Source of the DNA: an uncultured Christensenellaceae bacterium
Lineage (GTDB): Bacteria > Bacillota > Clostridia > Christensenellales > Borkfalkiaceae
Direction of reading: 5' to 3'
Assembly (NCBI GenBank): GCA_910588685.1
Contig: CAJUPX010000020.1
Span: 1 to 44,495, forward strand
Length of the DNA stretch: 44,495 nucleotides
Below are positions 23,914-33,573 of the stretch, in pieces. Within the stretch, counting starts at the first letter, position 1; every line of letters begins with the position of its first letter. The translations under genes were made by a program, and so were the position numbers. A model generated the notes under the pieces. It made no database searches and was not told where the DNA came from. It saw nothing but the letters and a program-made list of their open reading frames with translations.

Positions 23914-23957
23914 TACACGTAAAAATGCTTGACTTACGTGTATTGCACGTATATAAT
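23914..23957 (+). promoter_or_regulatory. Operator and promoter between XRE and 94-aa genes
   Basis: Promoter TTGACT (23929-23934), 17 bp, TATAAT (23952-23957). Two overlapping inverted repeats: TACACGTAA (23914-23922) with TTACGTGTA (23934-23942), exact 9-bp reverse complements; and TACGTG (23935-23940) with CACGTA (23946-23951). They cover the spacer and flank the -35, an ideal place for a repressor to block both directions. Confidence 0.75.
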
Positions 23958-23979
23958 ATTACAAAAGGAGAACAAAACT

Positions 23980-24264
23980 ATGGTAAATATTGTAAAAGAA
24001 GTAAATATAGCCGAACTCGCATACTTATCGGATTATCTTGCCGATATGAGATTGCAGGAAATTAAAGAATATAATGATTTGGTTAACAAGTTTGAGGAGT
24101 TAGTATCGGAAGTTTGCAGCGGAATGACAAAAGAGCAACAACACGAAATGCTGCTGAAAATTGAAGACGTAGTTTTAGGTATGGAGTCGCTGGGACATAC
24201 AGAATATTTTAAACGCGGTTTTAAGCTGGGGCTTACTATCGGCGCGCAAAACTTTTTGGATTAA
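23980..24264 (+). CDS. 94-aa helical protein of unknown function
   Basis: Predicted all-helical and acidic: MVNIVKEVNIAELAYLSDYL, EEFEELVSEV-like coiled region (NKFEELVSEVCSGMTKEQQH), then FKRGFKLGLTIGAQNFLD. The C-terminal G(F)-x-LG pattern recalls small mobile-element-associated proteins of the DUF6809 type; this is from memory and weak. ATG 23980 has AAGGAG 9 nt upstream; an upstream in-frame alternative would begin inside the promoter. It is controlled from the XRE operator. Not recognised as a toxin. Confidence 0.75.
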   Translation: MVNIVKEVNIAELAYLSDYLADMRLQEIKEYNDLVNKFEELVSEVCSGMTKEQQHEMLLKIEDVVLGMESLGHTEYFKRGFKLGLTIGAQNFLD

Positions 24265-24314
24265 CCGCCGTAATTTAATTTTAAACGTTCAAACGTTCAG
24301 TCGTCAAACCTTAT

Positions 24315-24350
24315 AAAAATATTCCGCACTTTTTAGTGCGGAATATTTTT
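24315..24350. terminator. Bidirectional terminator between 94-aa gene and hydA
   Basis: A perfect 16-bp stem from AAAAATATTCCGCACT with its complement around TTTT. It has T-rich 3' sides on both strands and serves both convergent genes. Confidence 0.9.
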
Positions 24351-24359
24351 TGTACTTAA

Positions 24360-26075
24360 TCAATATTTATCGCGCTTTGCGTAAGTTGTGTGCAAAAGCT
24401 CGTGAGCTTTATGACTGTTTGGCGCGCCGAGGAAATCCTTATAGAGATTTTCAACCGCGGGATTCTCGTGCGAGCAACGCATTTTTCTTTCGCTGTCATA
24501 GTCGTACAGCGCCTGTGCGCGGACGGCTTTTAAATCTATATTGTTGCGGATCTCGTCGTGAACGTAGGGCTGTCCGCCGCCGTTGATACAACCGCCGGGG
24601 CAAGCCATAATTTCAACAAAAGTATAATCCTTTTCGCCGCTCTTTATCGCCTCTATAACCTTGCGGGCATTGCCGAGTCCGCTTGCAACCGCAACTTTAA
24701 CGGTTGCTTTGCCTACTTTATACTCAGCCTCCTTAACGCCCTCCGTGCCGCGCACTTCGCGGAATTCGACAGGCGCGCCGCTGCCGCCGAGCTTATACGC
24801 CGCCGTTCTCAAAGCCGCCTCCATAACGCCGCCGGTTGCGCCGAATATTGCGCCCGCGCCGCTCGCCTCGCCGAAGGGCAAATCGTACTCAGCGTCGCCG
24901 ATGTTGGCAAAGTCTATGCCCGCCTCTTTAATCATTTTTGCAAGCTCGCGCGTGGTAAGCGCAACGTCGGTATAGCCGCCGAGCTCTTCGCGCGTGACCT
25001 CGAATTTCTTTGCCGTACAGGGAATAACCGAAACCACGTACAGCTTTTTAGGGTCTATGCCGTTCTTTTGACAATAGTACGTTTTAAGCAGTGCGGAGAA
25101 CATTTCCTGAGGGGACTTGCACGAGGAGAGGTTGGGCAGCAGTTCGGGATAGTAGTGCTCCGCAAACTTAATCCAGCCGGGGCAGCAGCTTGTAAACATA
25201 GGCGTAACGCCGCCTTTATTGAGTCTGTCTAAAAGCTCGTTTGCCTCTTCCATTATTGTGAGGTCGGCGGTAGTGTCCATATTAAAACACTTAACGTCGC
25301 CGAGCTGTTTAATGGCGTTAACCATTTTACCCTCAACGTTGGTGCCCACGGGCAAGCCGAACGCCTCGCCGAGCGTAGCCCTTACCGACGGAGCGGTAAA
25401 GAACACAACTTCCTTGTCGGGGTCTACTATCGCGCCCCATACGTCGGCAACCGCGCTCTTTTCATAAAGCGCGCCAACGGGGCAGGCAACCACGCACTGA
25501 CCGCAGTTAACGCAGGGCGTAACCGAAAGCGAAACGCCGTATGGAGAGCCTATAACCTTGGCATATCCGCGGTTCTGCGGACCTATCGCGCCTATTGTCT
25601 GGTGCTCGCAAGCCGCAACGCAGCGCGTGCACATTATACATTTACTGTTGTCGCGCACTACCGACGCCGACAGGTCGTCGATAGGCATAACGTCGTGGTC
25701 GGTTCCGAACTTATCCTCTTCCGCGTTATATTCGAGCGCAAGCTTTTGCAGCTCGCAATTCATAGAACGCGCGCAGCTCAAACACTTTTTCTTGTGGGTA
25801 GAGAGTATAAGCTCTATGGTGGTTTTTCTGGATTTTCTTACCTTAGGGGTGTTAGTGCGCACTTCCATACCCTCGGAAACGGGGTGAACGCACGCCGCAA
25901 CAAGTCCTCTCGCGCCGGTAGCCTCAACAAGACACATACGGCAAGAGCCTACGCACTGCACGTCTTTAAGATAGCAAAGCGTGGGAATTCTGATGTTGGC
26001 GAGCTTAGCCGCCTGCAATATGGTGGAGCCTTCGGGCACGCTTACGGCAATGCCGTTAATTTTTAAATTTATCAT
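24360..26075 (-). CDS. hydA: [FeFe] hydrogenase catalytic subunit HydA (group A3, bifurcating)
   Basis: 571 aa. Reversibly reduces protons to H2 in the cytoplasm. N-terminal [2Fe-2S] domain with Cys34, 45, 48 and 62; a His/Cys cluster H94-C98-C101-C107; two [4Fe-4S] sites (CIMCTRCVAAC, CVNCGQCVVAC); then the H-cluster domain with L1 TSCCPGW, L2 PCTAKKFE, L3 EIMACPGGCINGGGQ; and the small-subunit domain at the C-terminus. Residue 351 before L2 PC is Ile where Met is usual. ATG 26075 is chosen because GGAGGG lies 5 nt upstream and MINLKING is the usual N-terminus. Following hydC and hydB, it indicates the trimeric NADH/ferredoxin enzyme. Maturases are not in the window. Confidence 0.95.
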   Translation of the reverse strand: MINLKINGIAVSVPEGSTILQAAKLANIRIPTLCYLKDVQCVGSCRMCLVEATGARGLVAACVHPVSEGMEVRTNTPKVRKSRKTTIELILSTHKKKCLSCARSMNCELQKLALEYNAEEDKFGTDHDVMPIDDLSASVVRDNSKCIMCTRCVAACEHQTIGAIGPQNRGYAKVIGSPYGVSLSVTPCVNCGQCVVACPVGALYEKSAVADVWGAIVDPDKEVVFFTAPSVRATLGEAFGLPVGTNVEGKMVNAIKQLGDVKCFNMDTTADLTIMEEANELLDRLNKGGVTPMFTSCCPGWIKFAEHYYPELLPNLSSCKSPQEMFSALLKTYYCQKNGIDPKKLYVVSVIPCTAKKFEVTREELGGYTDVALTTRELAKMIKEAGIDFANIGDAEYDLPFGEASGAGAIFGATGGVMEAALRTAAYKLGGSGAPVEFREVRGTEGVKEAEYKVGKATVKVAVASGLGNARKVIEAIKSGEKDYTFVEIMACPGGCINGGGQPYVHDEIRNNIDLKAVRAQALYDYDSERKMRCSHENPAVENLYKDFLGAPNSHKAHELLHTTYAKRDKY

Positions 26076-26086
26076 ATTTACCCTCC

Positions 26087-27979
26087 TTACTTCTTGTCGA
26101 TTGCATTGAATTTGCAATGAGCAATACACTGTCCGCACTTTATACACTTCTTAGGGTCTATAACGTGCACGCTCTTAACCGCGCCGCTTATCGCGTTTGC
26201 AGGGCAGTTTCTCGCGCAGAGCGTACAGCCGCGGCACTTGTCGGGTTCAATATAGTAGTTGAGCAGCGATTTACAAACGCCCGCAGGGCATCTCTTTTCG
26301 TAGATATGCGCCTTGTATTCGTCCATATAATGCTCCATAGTAGAGAGTATGGGGTTGGGCGCGGACTGACCGAGCGCGCACAGCGACGAGCTCTTCATAT
26401 GCTCCGAAACCGCTTTTATATTTTCAAGATCCTCGGGCTCGCCCTTGCCGTCGCAAATTTTATTAAGCGTTTCGAGAAGACGCTTTGTGCCGATACGGCA
26501 GGGAACGCACTTTCCGCAGCTCTCGTCCGCGGTAAATTCAAGGTAGAACTTGGCGATATCCACCATACAGGTGTCCTCGTCCATAACTATAAGTCCGCCC
26601 GAGCCCATCATAGAGCCGATTGCAACGAGGTTGTCGAAGTCCATTCCTATATCTATATATTTTGCGGGGATACAGCCGCCGGAAGGTCCGCCGGTCTGAG
26701 CCGCTTTAAACTCTTTGCCGCCCGGTATACCGCCGCCTATGTCGTAAACTATGGTTCTTAACGTGGTGCCCATAGGAACTTCAACAAGCCCCACATTGTG
26801 GATTTTTCCGCCGAGCGCGAACACCTTGGTGCCCTTGCTCTTTTCGGTGCCTATGGACGAGAACCATTTTGCGCCGTTCATAATTATGGGTGCAACGCAC
26901 GCCCACGTTTCAACGTTGTTTATAACCGTGGGTTTACGGAACACGCCGCTCTGTGCGGGGAAAGGAGGTTTGGGGCAGGGCTCGCCGCGCTTGCCCTCAA
27001 CGCTTGCAATTAGCGCGGTTTCTTCGCCGCACACAAACGCGCCTGCGCCAAGACGGACGTGAATATCAAAATCGAATCCGCTGCCGAGAATATTTTTGCC
27101 GAGCAGTCCGTATTTGCGTGCCTGTTCGATTGCTATGTTAAGCCTCTCAACGGCTATGGGATACTCCGCACGGACGTAGATATAGCCCTCCTGCGCGCCT
27201 ATCGTGTAACCCGCTATAGTCATTGCTTCGAGCACGGTGTGGGGGTCGCCCTCCAGAACCGACCTGTCCATAAACGCGCCGGGGTCGCCCTCGTCGGCGT
27301 TGCAGCATACGTATTTAACTTCACCCTTAGCCTCTTTTGTGAACTGCCATTTAAGTCCGGTGGGGAAGCCCGCGCCGCCTCTGCCGCGCAAGCCGGCCGC
27401 TTTAAGCTCGGCTATAACCTCGTCGGGTTTCATTTCAAAAAGCACTTTGGCAAGAGCCGCGTAGTCGCCTGCGGCTATAGCCTCTTCTATGCTCTCCGCC
27501 GCGATAACGCCGCAGTTTCTGAGCGTAATACGCACCTGGTGCTTGTAAAAAGGTATTTCGGCAAAAGGAATAACGCTGCCGTCCTTATGTACCGTGTCCG
27601 CGTAAAGAAGCTCTTTTACGATATCCCCGCCCTTTACCAGATGTTTTTCGGCAACGGTCTTAGCGTGCTCGGGAGTCATCTGCGAATAGAACGCGCCTTC
27701 GGGATAAACTATCATTATGGGACCGAGAGCGCAAAGACCGAAGCAGCCCGTTTTTACTATTAATACGTCGTCTATGCCGAGCTCTTTAAAGGATTTTTCA
27801 AGCTGTTCTATAACCTGCAGCGAGTGCGACGAGGTACAGCCCGTACCGCCGCACACAAGCACCTGTTTTCTGTAACCGGTGTTTTTTGCCAGCTTTTCCG
27901 CCTGTTCGCGGACTATTTTTCTTACGTTTATTAAATCGGACTTGTCCGCCGCTATTTTTTTAAGTTGTTCAACAGTCAT
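26087..27979 (-). CDS. hydB: HydB, NuoF-like FMN subunit of bifurcating hydrogenase
   Basis: 630 aa. An N-terminal thioredoxin-like [2Fe-2S] domain (CGGTGC at 43-48, CFGLC near 84), a NuoF core with GRGGAGFPTGLKW and ADEGDPGAFMDRSVLEGDPH for FMN/NADH binding, a [4Fe-4S] site ESCGKCVPCRIGTKRL, and a C-terminal two-cluster ferredoxin domain (CRGCTLCARNC, CIKCGQCIAHC). It exchanges electrons between NAD(H), ferredoxin and HydA. GGAGGG lies 5 nt before ATG 27979; the hydC stop is 11 nt upstream of that start. Domain order is that of Thermotoga HydB. Confidence 0.95.
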   Translation of the reverse strand: MTVEQLKKIAADKSDLINVRKIVREQAEKLAKNTGYRKQVLVCGGTGCTSSHSLQVIEQLEKSFKELGIDDVLIVKTGCFGLCALGPIMIVYPEGAFYSQMTPEHAKTVAEKHLVKGGDIVKELLYADTVHKDGSVIPFAEIPFYKHQVRITLRNCGVIAAESIEEAIAAGDYAALAKVLFEMKPDEVIAELKAAGLRGRGGAGFPTGLKWQFTKEAKGEVKYVCCNADEGDPGAFMDRSVLEGDPHTVLEAMTIAGYTIGAQEGYIYVRAEYPIAVERLNIAIEQARKYGLLGKNILGSGFDFDIHVRLGAGAFVCGEETALIASVEGKRGEPCPKPPFPAQSGVFRKPTVINNVETWACVAPIIMNGAKWFSSIGTEKSKGTKVFALGGKIHNVGLVEVPMGTTLRTIVYDIGGGIPGGKEFKAAQTGGPSGGCIPAKYIDIGMDFDNLVAIGSMMGSGGLIVMDEDTCMVDIAKFYLEFTADESCGKCVPCRIGTKRLLETLNKICDGKGEPEDLENIKAVSEHMKSSSLCALGQSAPNPILSTMEHYMDEYKAHIYEKRCPAGVCKSLLNYYIEPDKCRGCTLCARNCPANAISGAVKSVHVIDPKKCIKCGQCIAHCKFNAIDKK

Positions 27980-27990
27980 TTTTTCCCTCC

Positions 27991-28479
27991 TCAATCCTGC
28001 ATATATTTGTCAAGTATTCCCTTGACGTCGGAAGGTTTGAGCCTGCCGTAAACTTCGCCGTCGATTATCATAACGGGCGCAAGACCGCACGCGCCTACGC
28101 AGCGGCAGCTGTCTATAGAGAACTTTTTATCGTTGGTGCATTCGCCGCAGGAAATCCTGAGCTCGTGCTCAACTTCTTCCAAAATCTTATCCGAGCCCTT
28201 CACATAGCAAGCCGTGCCTAAGCAAATACTTATTTTGTGTTTGCCCTTGGGGTTTAAAGAAAACTGCGAATAGAACGTCGCCACGCCGTAAACTTCGGCA
28301 AGCGGAATGTTAAGTTGTTCTGCAATTACCGTTTGAACCTCTGCGGGAAGATAGCCGTAGATGTCCTGCGCCTCGTGCAAAACGGGCATAAGCGCACCCT
28401 TTTCCGCGCGATGCCTTTCGATGCATTTAAGCAGCTGCGACATCTGTTCGGGAGTGCCTTCGAATAAATTGATTGCCAT
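27991..28479 (-). CDS. hydC: HydC, NuoE-like [2Fe-2S] subunit
   Basis: 162 aa, the thioredoxin-like [2Fe-2S] subunit of the HydABC complex. Helical N-terminal part (LKCIERHRAEKGALMPVLHE), VYGVATFYSQFSL, and the four ligands in CLGTACYVKG and CRCVGAC. AAGGAG precedes ATG 28479. First gene of hydCBA; a TATAAT at about 28520 on the minus strand lies in the 80-nt gap after the NSS gene, though without a convincing -35. Confidence 0.95.
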   Translation of the reverse strand: MAINLFEGTPEQMSQLLKCIERHRAEKGALMPVLHEAQDIYGYLPAEVQTVIAEQLNIPLAEVYGVATFYSQFSLNPKGKHKISICLGTACYVKGSDKILEEVEHELRISCGECTNDKKFSIDSCRCVGACGLAPVMIIDGEVYGRLKPSDVKGILDKYMQD

Positions 28480-28560
28480 ATTTTCTCCTTAATTTATAAC
28501 AAGTTAACTAAATTATATCATTTATAAATTCAAAAATAAACCATTTTTCGACACTTTTAT

Positions 28561-30075
28561 TCATTTTATGTATGTTAATTTATGTAAGTGCGCAACGCGC
28601 GAAGCGCGTTTTCCCGCTCCGTAAACCACAAAAGCGGATATTATAACAAAAACGCTCAGCCCCCAGCCGAAAGCTATCTGCGCCCACGGCTCATAGCCCG
28701 AACCGAAAACTATAAGCCGTACAAGCTCGGTAAGAGTAACGCAGGACAATATTACGGGGCTGAGATATTTGACGGCGCGTTCAAACGACGCCGCTCTTAT
28801 TTTAAGCCTGCCGGAATATCTGTTTATTTCGTCCGTCAGCCCGCGCGTTTTTCCGCTGAAGCCTATTATTATGCACTCAAACACGCCGAGAATCAGAACG
28901 TGGTAAAAATTGATAAATTTATCGCTTATTTCAACTATAAGCGGCGCGGCGGACGTTGCAAAAACCACACTCAAAACCAAGCCGGCAATGCAGAAAACGC
29001 GCACAAACGATTTCTTTTTTATTTTGAATTTGTCGCAAAAGGGCGATATGAACGCCTCCGCCATAGACACAGCCGACTGCACCGCAAGCATTGTGAGCGA
29101 GCCGTAAAACAGCACCCCGGCAACGGCGTTCAATACCGTATTCGCGCCGAAGAGCCGCGTTATCGCCGCAGGATATACGACAAACGCCGTGATTATGCCC
29201 GAATCGCATATTTCGCCCTGCAAACCGCAGCCGTACAGCGTGGTAAAGAGCACCAGCGACGATAAAAGCGAAACAAAAAAATCCGCGGCGGCAATAACCA
29301 GACTGCACGAAAAAATATTTGTATTTTTAGGCAGATACGCACCGTAAGCAGGCATTATGCCCACTCCTACCGACAGAGAAAAAAACACCTGACCCAGAGC
29401 CGACAGCCAAAAATCGGGCTTTGTCAAAGCGCTGAAATCGGGAGTAAACAGCGCGGCGATTGCTTCGCCGCGGTTGGAATACATAAGTCCGCGCACAGCC
29501 ATAACCGCAAGCATTACAACGGGAATTACCACCGTGAACTCGGCGGCTTTCGCAAGCGATTTGGCTCCGCCTTTCAAACACAGATACATCAAAATCCAAG
29601 CCGCGGCAATGCACGGCAATACGTACGGGGATATGCCTGAAATAACGCCGTCGTTACGGCTTTTGAGCACTTCGTTGAAAAAGTATCCGCTTATCTCGTT
29701 CTGGGTCATTCCGGGCGCTTTTACAGCGAGCGGAACTATACTTACGACTGTCGCCAATATCCAGCCCGCGAGCCCCGCATACAGCAGCGCGGTAAACACC
29801 GAGTTTATGCACGAAGCCCAGCCGGCCCTTCCGCCGCCTCGCTTTAAGCTTTCCAGACACTCGGGCGCGCCGCTGCCCACCTTTCTGCCGAGCGCGATTT
29901 CCGCGTTTAAAAGCGGGATACCCAAAACCAGCAGCGCAACAAAATACACAAGGAGATAAACTCCGCCGTATTTTGCGCAAAGTCCGGGAAACCTCAAAGC
30001 GTTTCCGAGCCCTACCGCCGCGCCTATACTCGCCAGGATGAACGACCTTTTTGAACCAAACCTATCCTTTGCCAT
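28561..30075 (-). CDS. Neurotransmitter:sodium symporter (NSS) family transporter
   Basis: A 504-aa integral membrane protein with about 12 helices. The unwound first helix SIGAAVGLGNALRFPGLCAKYGG is diagnostic for the LeuT fold; the usual Trp of GN-x-WRFP is Leu here. Bacterial NSS proteins take up amino acids with Na+ (tryptophan, leucine and tyrosine types are known); substrate is not predictable. It lies between the RND gene and hydC, 81 nt from the latter; whether they share a transcript is unclear. Weak Shine-Dalgarno sequence. Confidence 0.88.
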   Translation of the reverse strand: MAKDRFGSKRSFILASIGAAVGLGNALRFPGLCAKYGGVYLLVYFVALLVLGIPLLNAEIALGRKVGSGAPECLESLKRGGGRAGWASCINSVFTALLYAGLAGWILATVVSIVPLAVKAPGMTQNEISGYFFNEVLKSRNDGVISGISPYVLPCIAAAWILMYLCLKGGAKSLAKAAEFTVVIPVVMLAVMAVRGLMYSNRGEAIAALFTPDFSALTKPDFWLSALGQVFFSLSVGVGIMPAYGAYLPKNTNIFSCSLVIAAADFFVSLLSSLVLFTTLYGCGLQGEICDSGIITAFVVYPAAITRLFGANTVLNAVAGVLFYGSLTMLAVQSAVSMAEAFISPFCDKFKIKKKSFVRVFCIAGLVLSVVFATSAAPLIVEISDKFINFYHVLILGVFECIIIGFSGKTRGLTDEINRYSGRLKIRAASFERAVKYLSPVILSCVTLTELVRLIVFGSGYEPWAQIAFGWGLSVFVIISAFVVYGAGKRASRVAHLHKLTYIK

Positions 30076-30109
30076 ACTCTAATATATGGACGGCGGTATT
30101 AAATTATTC

Positions 30110-30140
30110 TGTCCGCGCCGACGGCGGACGCAGCCGGACA
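30110..30140 (-). terminator. Possible terminator after the RND gene
   Basis: TGTCCG/CGGACA encloses a GC-rich inner stem, followed on the minus strand by GAATAATTTAATA. The T tract is poor. Confidence 0.4.
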
Positions 30141-30151
30141 GCGCCTTATAA

Positions 30152-33100
30152 CTACACGCGTTTTTCGGGAGCTTTTAAACGGTGTACCGCGCAATAGACC
30201 GTAGGCACTATAAAGAGTGTTACAAGCGTACCGAGTAAAAGTCCGCCTATAACCACTATTCCGAGCGGCTGCATAAGTTCGGAGCCGCTTCCCACGCCTA
30301 TAGCCATAGGAATAAGCGCCAGAACGGTGGTTAACGTGGTCATTAAAATAGGTCTTAAACGCACTTTGCACGCCTGGGTTACAGCCGTAAAATGTTCCAC
30401 CCCGGCGTCGGTTAACTGCTTTATCTTTTCAAGCATTACTATGGCGTTGTTAACGACCACGCCCATAAGCATAATCAGCCCGATAAACGAAACCACGTTA
30501 AGCGACGTGCCTGTAATTACAAGCGCTATAAATCCGCCGGTGAAACTGAACGGTATACTCGCCATTATAATAAGCGGCTTTAACGCCGAACCGAACTGCA
30601 CCGCCATTACCGCATACAGCAGGAAAAACGATATTACTAGCGCAACCGCCAGCCCCTCGAACGCGTCGGTCAGATAGCTTGAAACGCCGGTAGAAGCAAA
30701 GCTGTAATTTTCGTAGTCCTTTAAAACGTCCGCTGCGATTTTCTGCATTTTTCTGCTCGCGCCGCCCATATCCGCGCCGGGGAGAGTTGCGGAAACCGAC
30801 ACCATTCTCCTGCCGTTAGAGCGCCTTATGCACGCTTCCGCCGAAATTTTTGTTGTTTCGCATATATCCCCGAGTTTAACGGGCTCCGTTCCCTGCGAAC
30901 CGACCACAAGCGAAGTTAAACCGTCTATATCCTCAACTGCTCCGTCGGCAAATTTAACGTTGACGTTATAACTCTGTCCGTCTAAAGTGACCGTACAGGC
31001 GGTGTATGACGCAATACCTATGCGCAAAGTCAGAATAAGCGTTTTGTAATCGATACCGAGCTTTTCCATTTTATAGCGGTCGAATTTCAAATCGTACTCT
31101 TCAACCGTCGAAAGCGCGCTGTTATGGATATCTTCAAACCCGTTTTCACTCAGTTTTTCGCAAATCTTTCCGGAAATTATTCTGAGTTCATCGTTGTCGT
31201 TGCCGGTAACCGTAACCGACATCTCGTCCGTGCCCGAAGTGAGCGATGCCACCACGCCGTCAATCTGTCTTACGTTGGGATTGCCGAGCGGCTTATACCT
31301 CTCGTCCTTAGCCAAAGCGCGTATGTGCTCCACAACTTTTTCGGTGCCGCGGTCGGTGGTCAGCTGCACGGTTATAACGCCCGTGTCGTTAAATGCAAGC
31401 ATACCGTTTTTACCCACGTTGACCGATATATGATCGACGTTTTCAACGTTTTCCAGCAAAACGCCGGCAAAAGCGTAAACGTCGGCTTGCTTTTCCTCAA
31501 GCGAAATACCGTCTTTGAAAATCATATTCACTTCAATCTGTCCCTTGTCGATAGACGGCAAAAATTCCGTGCCTGTTATAAACAGCAGCCCTATGCTGAC
31601 CGCAAAAACCGCAACGGCAATAAGTACGGTCACAAGTTTTTTAGACAGAATTTTAGGCAGGATTTTTCCGTAAAACGCACAAACGGAATTCATTACTTCA
31701 AGCTTTTTGCGGGGTTTGGTTTTTTTATCGGCAAAAACTATTTCGTTTGACGGCGCAGCCGCGGCAAGCGTAGCCGCCTGTTCGTCAATCTCGTTGCATT
31801 TTGCAGCTTCCGGAGTAAGTCCGCCGCCTTTAAGCATACGCCTTTTGCCCGTAAACATTGCGTAAAAAGCGGGTATTACCGAAACCGCGATTATCAGCGA
31901 AAACGCAAGCGAGAATATAACGGCAAAGCTCAGCTCCGTAAAAATTTCGCCCGTAAGTCCGCCCGAAAAGATTATGGGGATAAATACGCAAACGGTTGTC
32001 AGCGTAGAACCGAACAGCGCGCCGCCCACTTCCACGGTACCGTCCACCGCCGCTTCAAAAGCATTCTTGCCCATATCGCGGTGCTTGGATATACTCTCTA
32101 TAACAACTATACTGTTATCCACAAGCATTCCTATGCCCACCGCAAGTCCGCCGAGCGACACCATATTCAGCGTAATACCCATCAAGTATAAACATATCAG
32201 AGCGGCAAGCACCGAAAGCGGCATAGTAACGGCGATTATAAGCGAAGTTTTCACCCGCCTTAAAAACACAAATATTACGGCTATTGCAAGCACTCCGCCT
32301 ATAATCATACTCACGAGCACGTTGGAAACGCTGTCCGAAATAAATTCGGACTGGTCGTCAAGCAGTTTTATCTGCGCGCCGTACTGTTCCCCGCTTTCCG
32401 CCAAAAACGCGTTGTAAACGTCTTTCACCGCTCCGACAACCGCAGCAGCGTTGGCACCGTTGGATTTGCTTATCTCTATTACAGTACCGCTTACGAGCTT
32501 AGCCCCGCCGCCGGCAAAATACACGTATGAAGAAAATTTGTTTTCATATTCCGCGGTAGCAACATCGCCTACCTTGACCGTAAGCCCGCCGCTATCGGGG
32601 AATTGAGTTAAAATTATAAATTTTAAAAGCTCCACTGAAATTTTAAGGTCGCGCGACTGTTCGTTACTGTCGAGGCCGCTCTTTATAATAGCCATCAAAA
32701 GGGAATTGCCCGCAACGATTTTCGCTCCCTCCGGAGTAGAAATATCGTACCCTCCGGACAAAAGTTGTTGCGCGATATTCTCTCTTACCGTTCTCAATAA
32801 GCTTACAAGGCTATCGGGCAGCGTAACCGGCGTATTGAGTATATCCGACATAGACGTAATATCCGTGTCGTTGCGTATCTGAACGTCGCCGTCTTCACCG
32901 GTGATATTGCCGAGAGGCAGGTTTAACGAACCGTAAGAAAACGCCTCTACGAACAGCGGTACGGCAAGCTCCAGCCCGCCGTAAGGTTTTATAATTATAT
33001 TCCTTGCGGGCGCGCCCTTTATTTCCACCGTTTCAACGCCGTCTATCGCCGACAGCTTTGAAGCGAGCACGTCGGCTGCGTTATAAGCGTTTTTAAGTTT

Positions 33101-33553
33101 TTCACCGTCCGTTTCGCCCCTGTTGCTCGTAAGCGACAGCACAGCAAGCGCCGCGGCGTTTAAATCGAGGTCGTACACGGAGGTCTGCACGCCGTCCGGC
33201 AGCGATATTCCCGCGAGTTTGGACTGAATTTCGTTCTTTTTGCCGTCGGTATCTGTTCCGTAATCGAACATCAGCGCAACGGCGGATAAATTATCGTAGG
33301 AATAGCTTAGAACTTCCGTTACGCCGCTTAAAGAAGATAACCCCTCTTCAACAGCCGCCGTAACGTCCGCCTCAACCGATTTTGCATTTGCGCCCGCATA
33401 AATATTCTGTATGCAAATTACGGGAACGTTGATGTCCGGCAGCAGGTTTATCGCCATTTTCGACGTTGAAAAAATTCCGAAGCCGAGCACAAAAACGGTG
33501 ATTAACACCACCGCTACAGATTGTCTGATTATAAACGAAAAAAACTTCTTCAT
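30152..33553 (-). CDS. RND-family efflux transporter (SwrC/HAE2-like)
   Basis: 1133 aa, the full RND architecture: TM1 near the N-terminus, two large extracellular loops, TM2-6 from about 410 and TM7-12 from about 650 and 960. VGIGMLVDNSIVVIESISKH carries the proton-relay Asp in the VDN context of Gram-positive SwrC-type pumps. A longer than usual polar cytoplasmic loop (about 590-640) links the halves. No membrane-fusion or outer-membrane gene adjoins, consistent with a monoderm cell. SwrC exports surfactin-like lipopeptides and drugs; substrate here unknown. It sits downstream of rex. Confidence 0.9.
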   Translation of the reverse strand: MKKFFSFIIRQSVAVVLITVFVLGFGIFSTSKMAINLLPDINVPVICIQNIYAGANAKSVEADVTAAVEEGLSSLSGVTEVLSYSYDNLSAVALMFDYGTDTDGKKNEIQSKLAGISLPDGVQTSVYDLDLNAAALAVLSLTSNRGETDGEKLKNAYNAADVLASKLSAIDGVETVEIKGAPARNIIIKPYGGLELAVPLFVEAFSYGSLNLPLGNITGEDGDVQIRNDTDITSMSDILNTPVTLPDSLVSLLRTVRENIAQQLLSGGYDISTPEGAKIVAGNSLLMAIIKSGLDSNEQSRDLKISVELLKFIILTQFPDSGGLTVKVGDVATAEYENKFSSYVYFAGGGAKLVSGTVIEISKSNGANAAAVVGAVKDVYNAFLAESGEQYGAQIKLLDDQSEFISDSVSNVLVSMIIGGVLAIAVIFVFLRRVKTSLIIAVTMPLSVLAALICLYLMGITLNMVSLGGLAVGIGMLVDNSIVVIESISKHRDMGKNAFEAAVDGTVEVGGALFGSTLTTVCVFIPIIFSGGLTGEIFTELSFAVIFSLAFSLIIAVSVIPAFYAMFTGKRRMLKGGGLTPEAAKCNEIDEQAATLAAAAPSNEIVFADKKTKPRKKLEVMNSVCAFYGKILPKILSKKLVTVLIAVAVFAVSIGLLFITGTEFLPSIDKGQIEVNMIFKDGISLEEKQADVYAFAGVLLENVENVDHISVNVGKNGMLAFNDTGVITVQLTTDRGTEKVVEHIRALAKDERYKPLGNPNVRQIDGVVASLTSGTDEMSVTVTGNDNDELRIISGKICEKLSENGFEDIHNSALSTVEEYDLKFDRYKMEKLGIDYKTLILTLRIGIASYTACTVTLDGQSYNVNVKFADGAVEDIDGLTSLVVGSQGTEPVKLGDICETTKISAEACIRRSNGRRMVSVSATLPGADMGGASRKMQKIAADVLKDYENYSFASTGVSSYLTDAFEGLAVALVISFFLLYAVMAVQFGSALKPLIIMASIPFSFTGGFIALVITGTSLNVVSFIGLIMLMGVVVNNAIVMLEKIKQLTDAGVEHFTAVTQACKVRLRPILMTTLTTVLALIPMAIGVGSGSELMQPLGIVVIGGLLLGTLVTLFIVPTVYCAVHRLKAPEKRV

Positions 33554-33573
33554 AAAACCACCGTATATAAATA

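Noticed and set aside
28481..28510. Rex-box-like sequence (ATAACAAGTTAAC) upstream of hydC
   Set aside because: Only one half-site resembles TTAACAA; the other half does not match at the required spacing.
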